DNA of 64,000 nt. Source: Tetrahymena thermophila SB210 (taxonomy: Eukaryota; Ciliophora; Oligohymenophorea; Hymenostomatida; Tetrahymenidae). Position numbers and translations under genes: made by a program. The notes under the pieces were generated by a model that saw only the letters and a list, made by a program, of their open reading frames with translations, made no database searches and was not told the origin of the DNA. Location of the stretch: the NCBI RefSeq assembly GCF_000189635.1, contig NW_002476452.1, forward strand, positions 248,001 through 312,000, read 5' to 3'. Within the stretch, counting starts at the first letter, position 1. The number at the start of each line of letters is the position of its first letter. Positions 61,896-64,000 of the stretch are shown here, piece after piece.

Positions 61896-63976
61896 ATGTC
61901 ACTCAATCCATCGATTTCTAATCGTACAAATTAGAGAAACGAAATCATGAGTAGCGAAAAGTAAATTATATCAAGCGACGTTAACTCCCATTAAAATCAT
62001 GAAAGTCTTTAGAATAGCCTTAACGATAAAAACCTTAAAATAAATGATACAATGGGAACGCTTAAGATTGAACCCTACAATTAAATCCTTAATTAATGGG
62101 AAATAAATCAAAATTATATCAGACATAAGATGCGCTTAGACAGAATCAAGGTAAAAATTAAAATATCTAAAACTTATCTGTCATTAGATACTAATTAATA
62201 TATTTTATCAATGCTGAAAATTATGATTATAATATAATAGAAAAAGGATTCTCCTACCTTTATACCAGAGACATAGCCAACTAAAGTTAACAATCAAGTT
62301 TGTATGAAGAGTAAATCAGTAGTAAATAAAAAAGGGAGATTGATAGCTGAAGGTAAATATAATTTTCTCTGATAAAATAAACAGTTTTATTTCTGTTAGC
62401 CAAATTTTATTATGGTTAGCAAAATGACATGCACTAAAAATGCAAATAAATTCTTAACTATTATTTTTAATTATATAAAGAGAGGAAGACAGAAATTGAA
62501 AGGGAGAACATTATTCTATTAAATAAAATAAGCAAGATTATGATGTCAAAGAAAGCCTGATTCCCTAACAGTTCCCCTAATTAAATCAAACAAATCAATA
62601 TTAACCCAGAAAATATTACAGTTTCGGCTATTAACATTAATACTGCCAACAACTAAAACACCACTAACTCCTAGGCTGCATTTTACCAAAACCCTAATTT
62701 AAATACAAACTAGAATAATAGTAATCTACTAAACTCGTCTGCAAATAATAAAAGCGGATATTGGGGCACTTCTCGCCACACTAAAAGTTTAAACAAAGAA
62801 TCTAGATTTAGAAACCTAGTTAAAATAGCATCAGAGAACCAAGAAATACTTTATCGTATCAAAAGTAAAAAATCATAATACAGTGCAAATAAATTATTTA
62901 AAGAAAGACAAGAGTAAGAAAAGTTACTCAGCAACATATCTCGTTTTAAGAAAAGCCCGAGAAAAAGAAATAGCATGAGAGTAGAAAGTGCTAAATCCAG
63001 AGATGTATAAAAAATATTGATTTATTTTATTAGAATATTAACAATTAACATATAAAAAATTAATTAATAATAGAGATCTTATAATTTACCAGAATAATAA
63101 AATATGAGTGCTGAATTAGCAAACGACGACAAGAACAAAAGTTTCACAGAACAAAACTTCAATAATAATTACAATTCATATAACAATAGAGACACTAATA
63201 GTTATCAATCTTAAAGGAAGTCTAGCAATCCTAACATGAGAAATAACTTTAGAGCATATTAAAACACCCACTACACAACATATAATTAAAACTATATCCC
63301 ATCAGTAAATAAAATTGCTAGGCAGAAAGGATACTTTAGCCAATATGAGCCTAGATAATCTTCATTATAGAGTAGAGGAGATAGAGTAAATGCTCAAATT
63401 AACTCTTCAGGAATTGAGGAATACAATTATAACAAAAATATAAATTCATAATAATATGAAAACGAAGCTAACTACCAAGAGTTTAATTAAGAAATAGATT
63501 TCTAAAACAGATTATAAATTCATAAAAAAGATTAATACATTGGCGATTCACCTTGCGTTGTTGAAGTATCAAGAGGATAAAGGTAAATAATAAATGAATT
63601 TATTTATTTATTTTTAAAATTCAAATAATTTAATCAATAAATATATGCTTTAAATAATAAATTAAATGGTTAAAATAACTCTCAATTTTTTATTAAATCT
63701 GAATTTAAAAAATTTTTTTAAAAATTTAATAATTATTTAGAATAATTTGGTATTTTTTTTAAAATATCTATTAATTTAAAATAAATATCAAATAGGGATT
63801 TTTATATTGTTGTTTATTGTATACCGGACGACAAAACCTTTAGATTAATCTTAAATGACAAGTAAGGAGAGAACATTTTTTCAAAGATTAACTATAACTT
63901 TGACCTACTTGCAAATGTAATGCAAATATAAAATAGTAATATGATTCTAACGTTAGAAAACATAGGATAAAATAAT
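61896..63976 (+). CDS. CFAP97/Hemingway-domain protein, runs past window end, with in-frame TGA
   Basis: Exons 61896-62150, 62241-62352, 62481-63004, 63074-63582, 63796-63976, with a further donor at 63977. ATG 61896 follows an in-frame TGA. The CFAP97 (KIAA1430/Hemingway) landmarks occur in order: NQNYIRHKMRLDRIKKK, PTFIPETQPT, ERKTEIERENIILLNKISKIM, then SLNKESRFRNLVKIASENQEILYRI and LLSNISRFKK. The family is tied to cilia and sperm flagella. Between the two halves sits an Asn-rich insert of about 80 residues, and it begins with an in-frame TGA at 62558-62560, which would cut the protein to about 150 aa. After the domain comes an Asn/Gln/Ser-rich stretch and then a more ordered DFYIVVYCIPDDKTFRLIL segment of unknown kind. 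The 69-base intron 63005-63073 is a multiple of three with no TGA, so a read-through model would also stay open; its GTATAA..AATAG ends favour splicing. Possibly two genes, if ATG 63104 is a separate start. Confidence 0.72.
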
Positions 63977-64000
63977 GTAATTAATTTTTATCTTTTCTAT

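Noticed and set aside
62558..62560. Selenocysteine codon in the CFAP97-type protein
   Set aside because: The position is in a low-complexity Asn-rich insert with no redox context, and I saw no SECIS-like hairpin; kept only as one of several options in the finding.

Overview
The window reads as nuclear DNA of a ciliate, most likely Tetrahymena or a close relative. The DNA is very AT-rich. Every long conserved reading frame runs through many TAA and TAG codons and ends only at TGA, so TAA/TAG are read as glutamine. Introns are AT-rich with GTA..TAG/AAG borders. Five tRNA-Trp genes carry a CCA anticodon, which fits TGA being kept as the stop. I saw no bacterial, phage, CRISPR or transposase features.

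Layout. 1-2018: the 3' end of a CRAL-TRIO (Sec14-like) gene, then five tandem tRNA-Trp genes, all on +. 2715-4682: a single-exon TPR protein (+). 5660-10134: a minus-strand leucine-rich-repeat gene in which each of 12 LRRs is its own exon of 90 nt (one is 87 nt), separated by phase-2 introns. 10726-40112: a head-to-tail array, all on minus, of eight complete three-exon genes for a ciliate receptor-like kinase (signal peptide, about 350-residue ectodomain, one membrane helix, protein kinase domain), plus three broken copies. About 4.9 kb of this array (28227-33170 and 33237-38165) is a near-identical direct duplication that left an orphan kinase C-lobe exon.

40113-64000 is gene-sparse: a 57-aa SERP1/RAMP4 translocon-associated protein (42910-43083, +); an eight-exon MO25/CAB39-like scaffold (46619-49257, +); a five-exon CIMIP2/FAM166-like ciliary microtubule inner protein (50464-51916, -); a 175-aa protein with an N-terminal MGC lipidation signal (56775-57302, -); and a CFAP97/Hemingway-domain gene running off the right edge (61896-63976, +). 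The rest is AT-rich intergenic DNA with microsatellites.

The most distinctive part is the 35-kb minus-strand block: one modular LRR gene followed by eight receptor-like kinases. It looks like a lineage-expanded surface-sensing or signalling locus growing by unequal exchange; that role is inference. Two oddities concern decoding: a conserved CFAP97-type frame is interrupted by an in-frame TGA, and the MO25 gene needs an unexplained frame change within exon 3. Multi-exon genes are listed by their outer limits; exon coordinates are in the evidence text and were found by hand from splice signals, frame and homology between copies.
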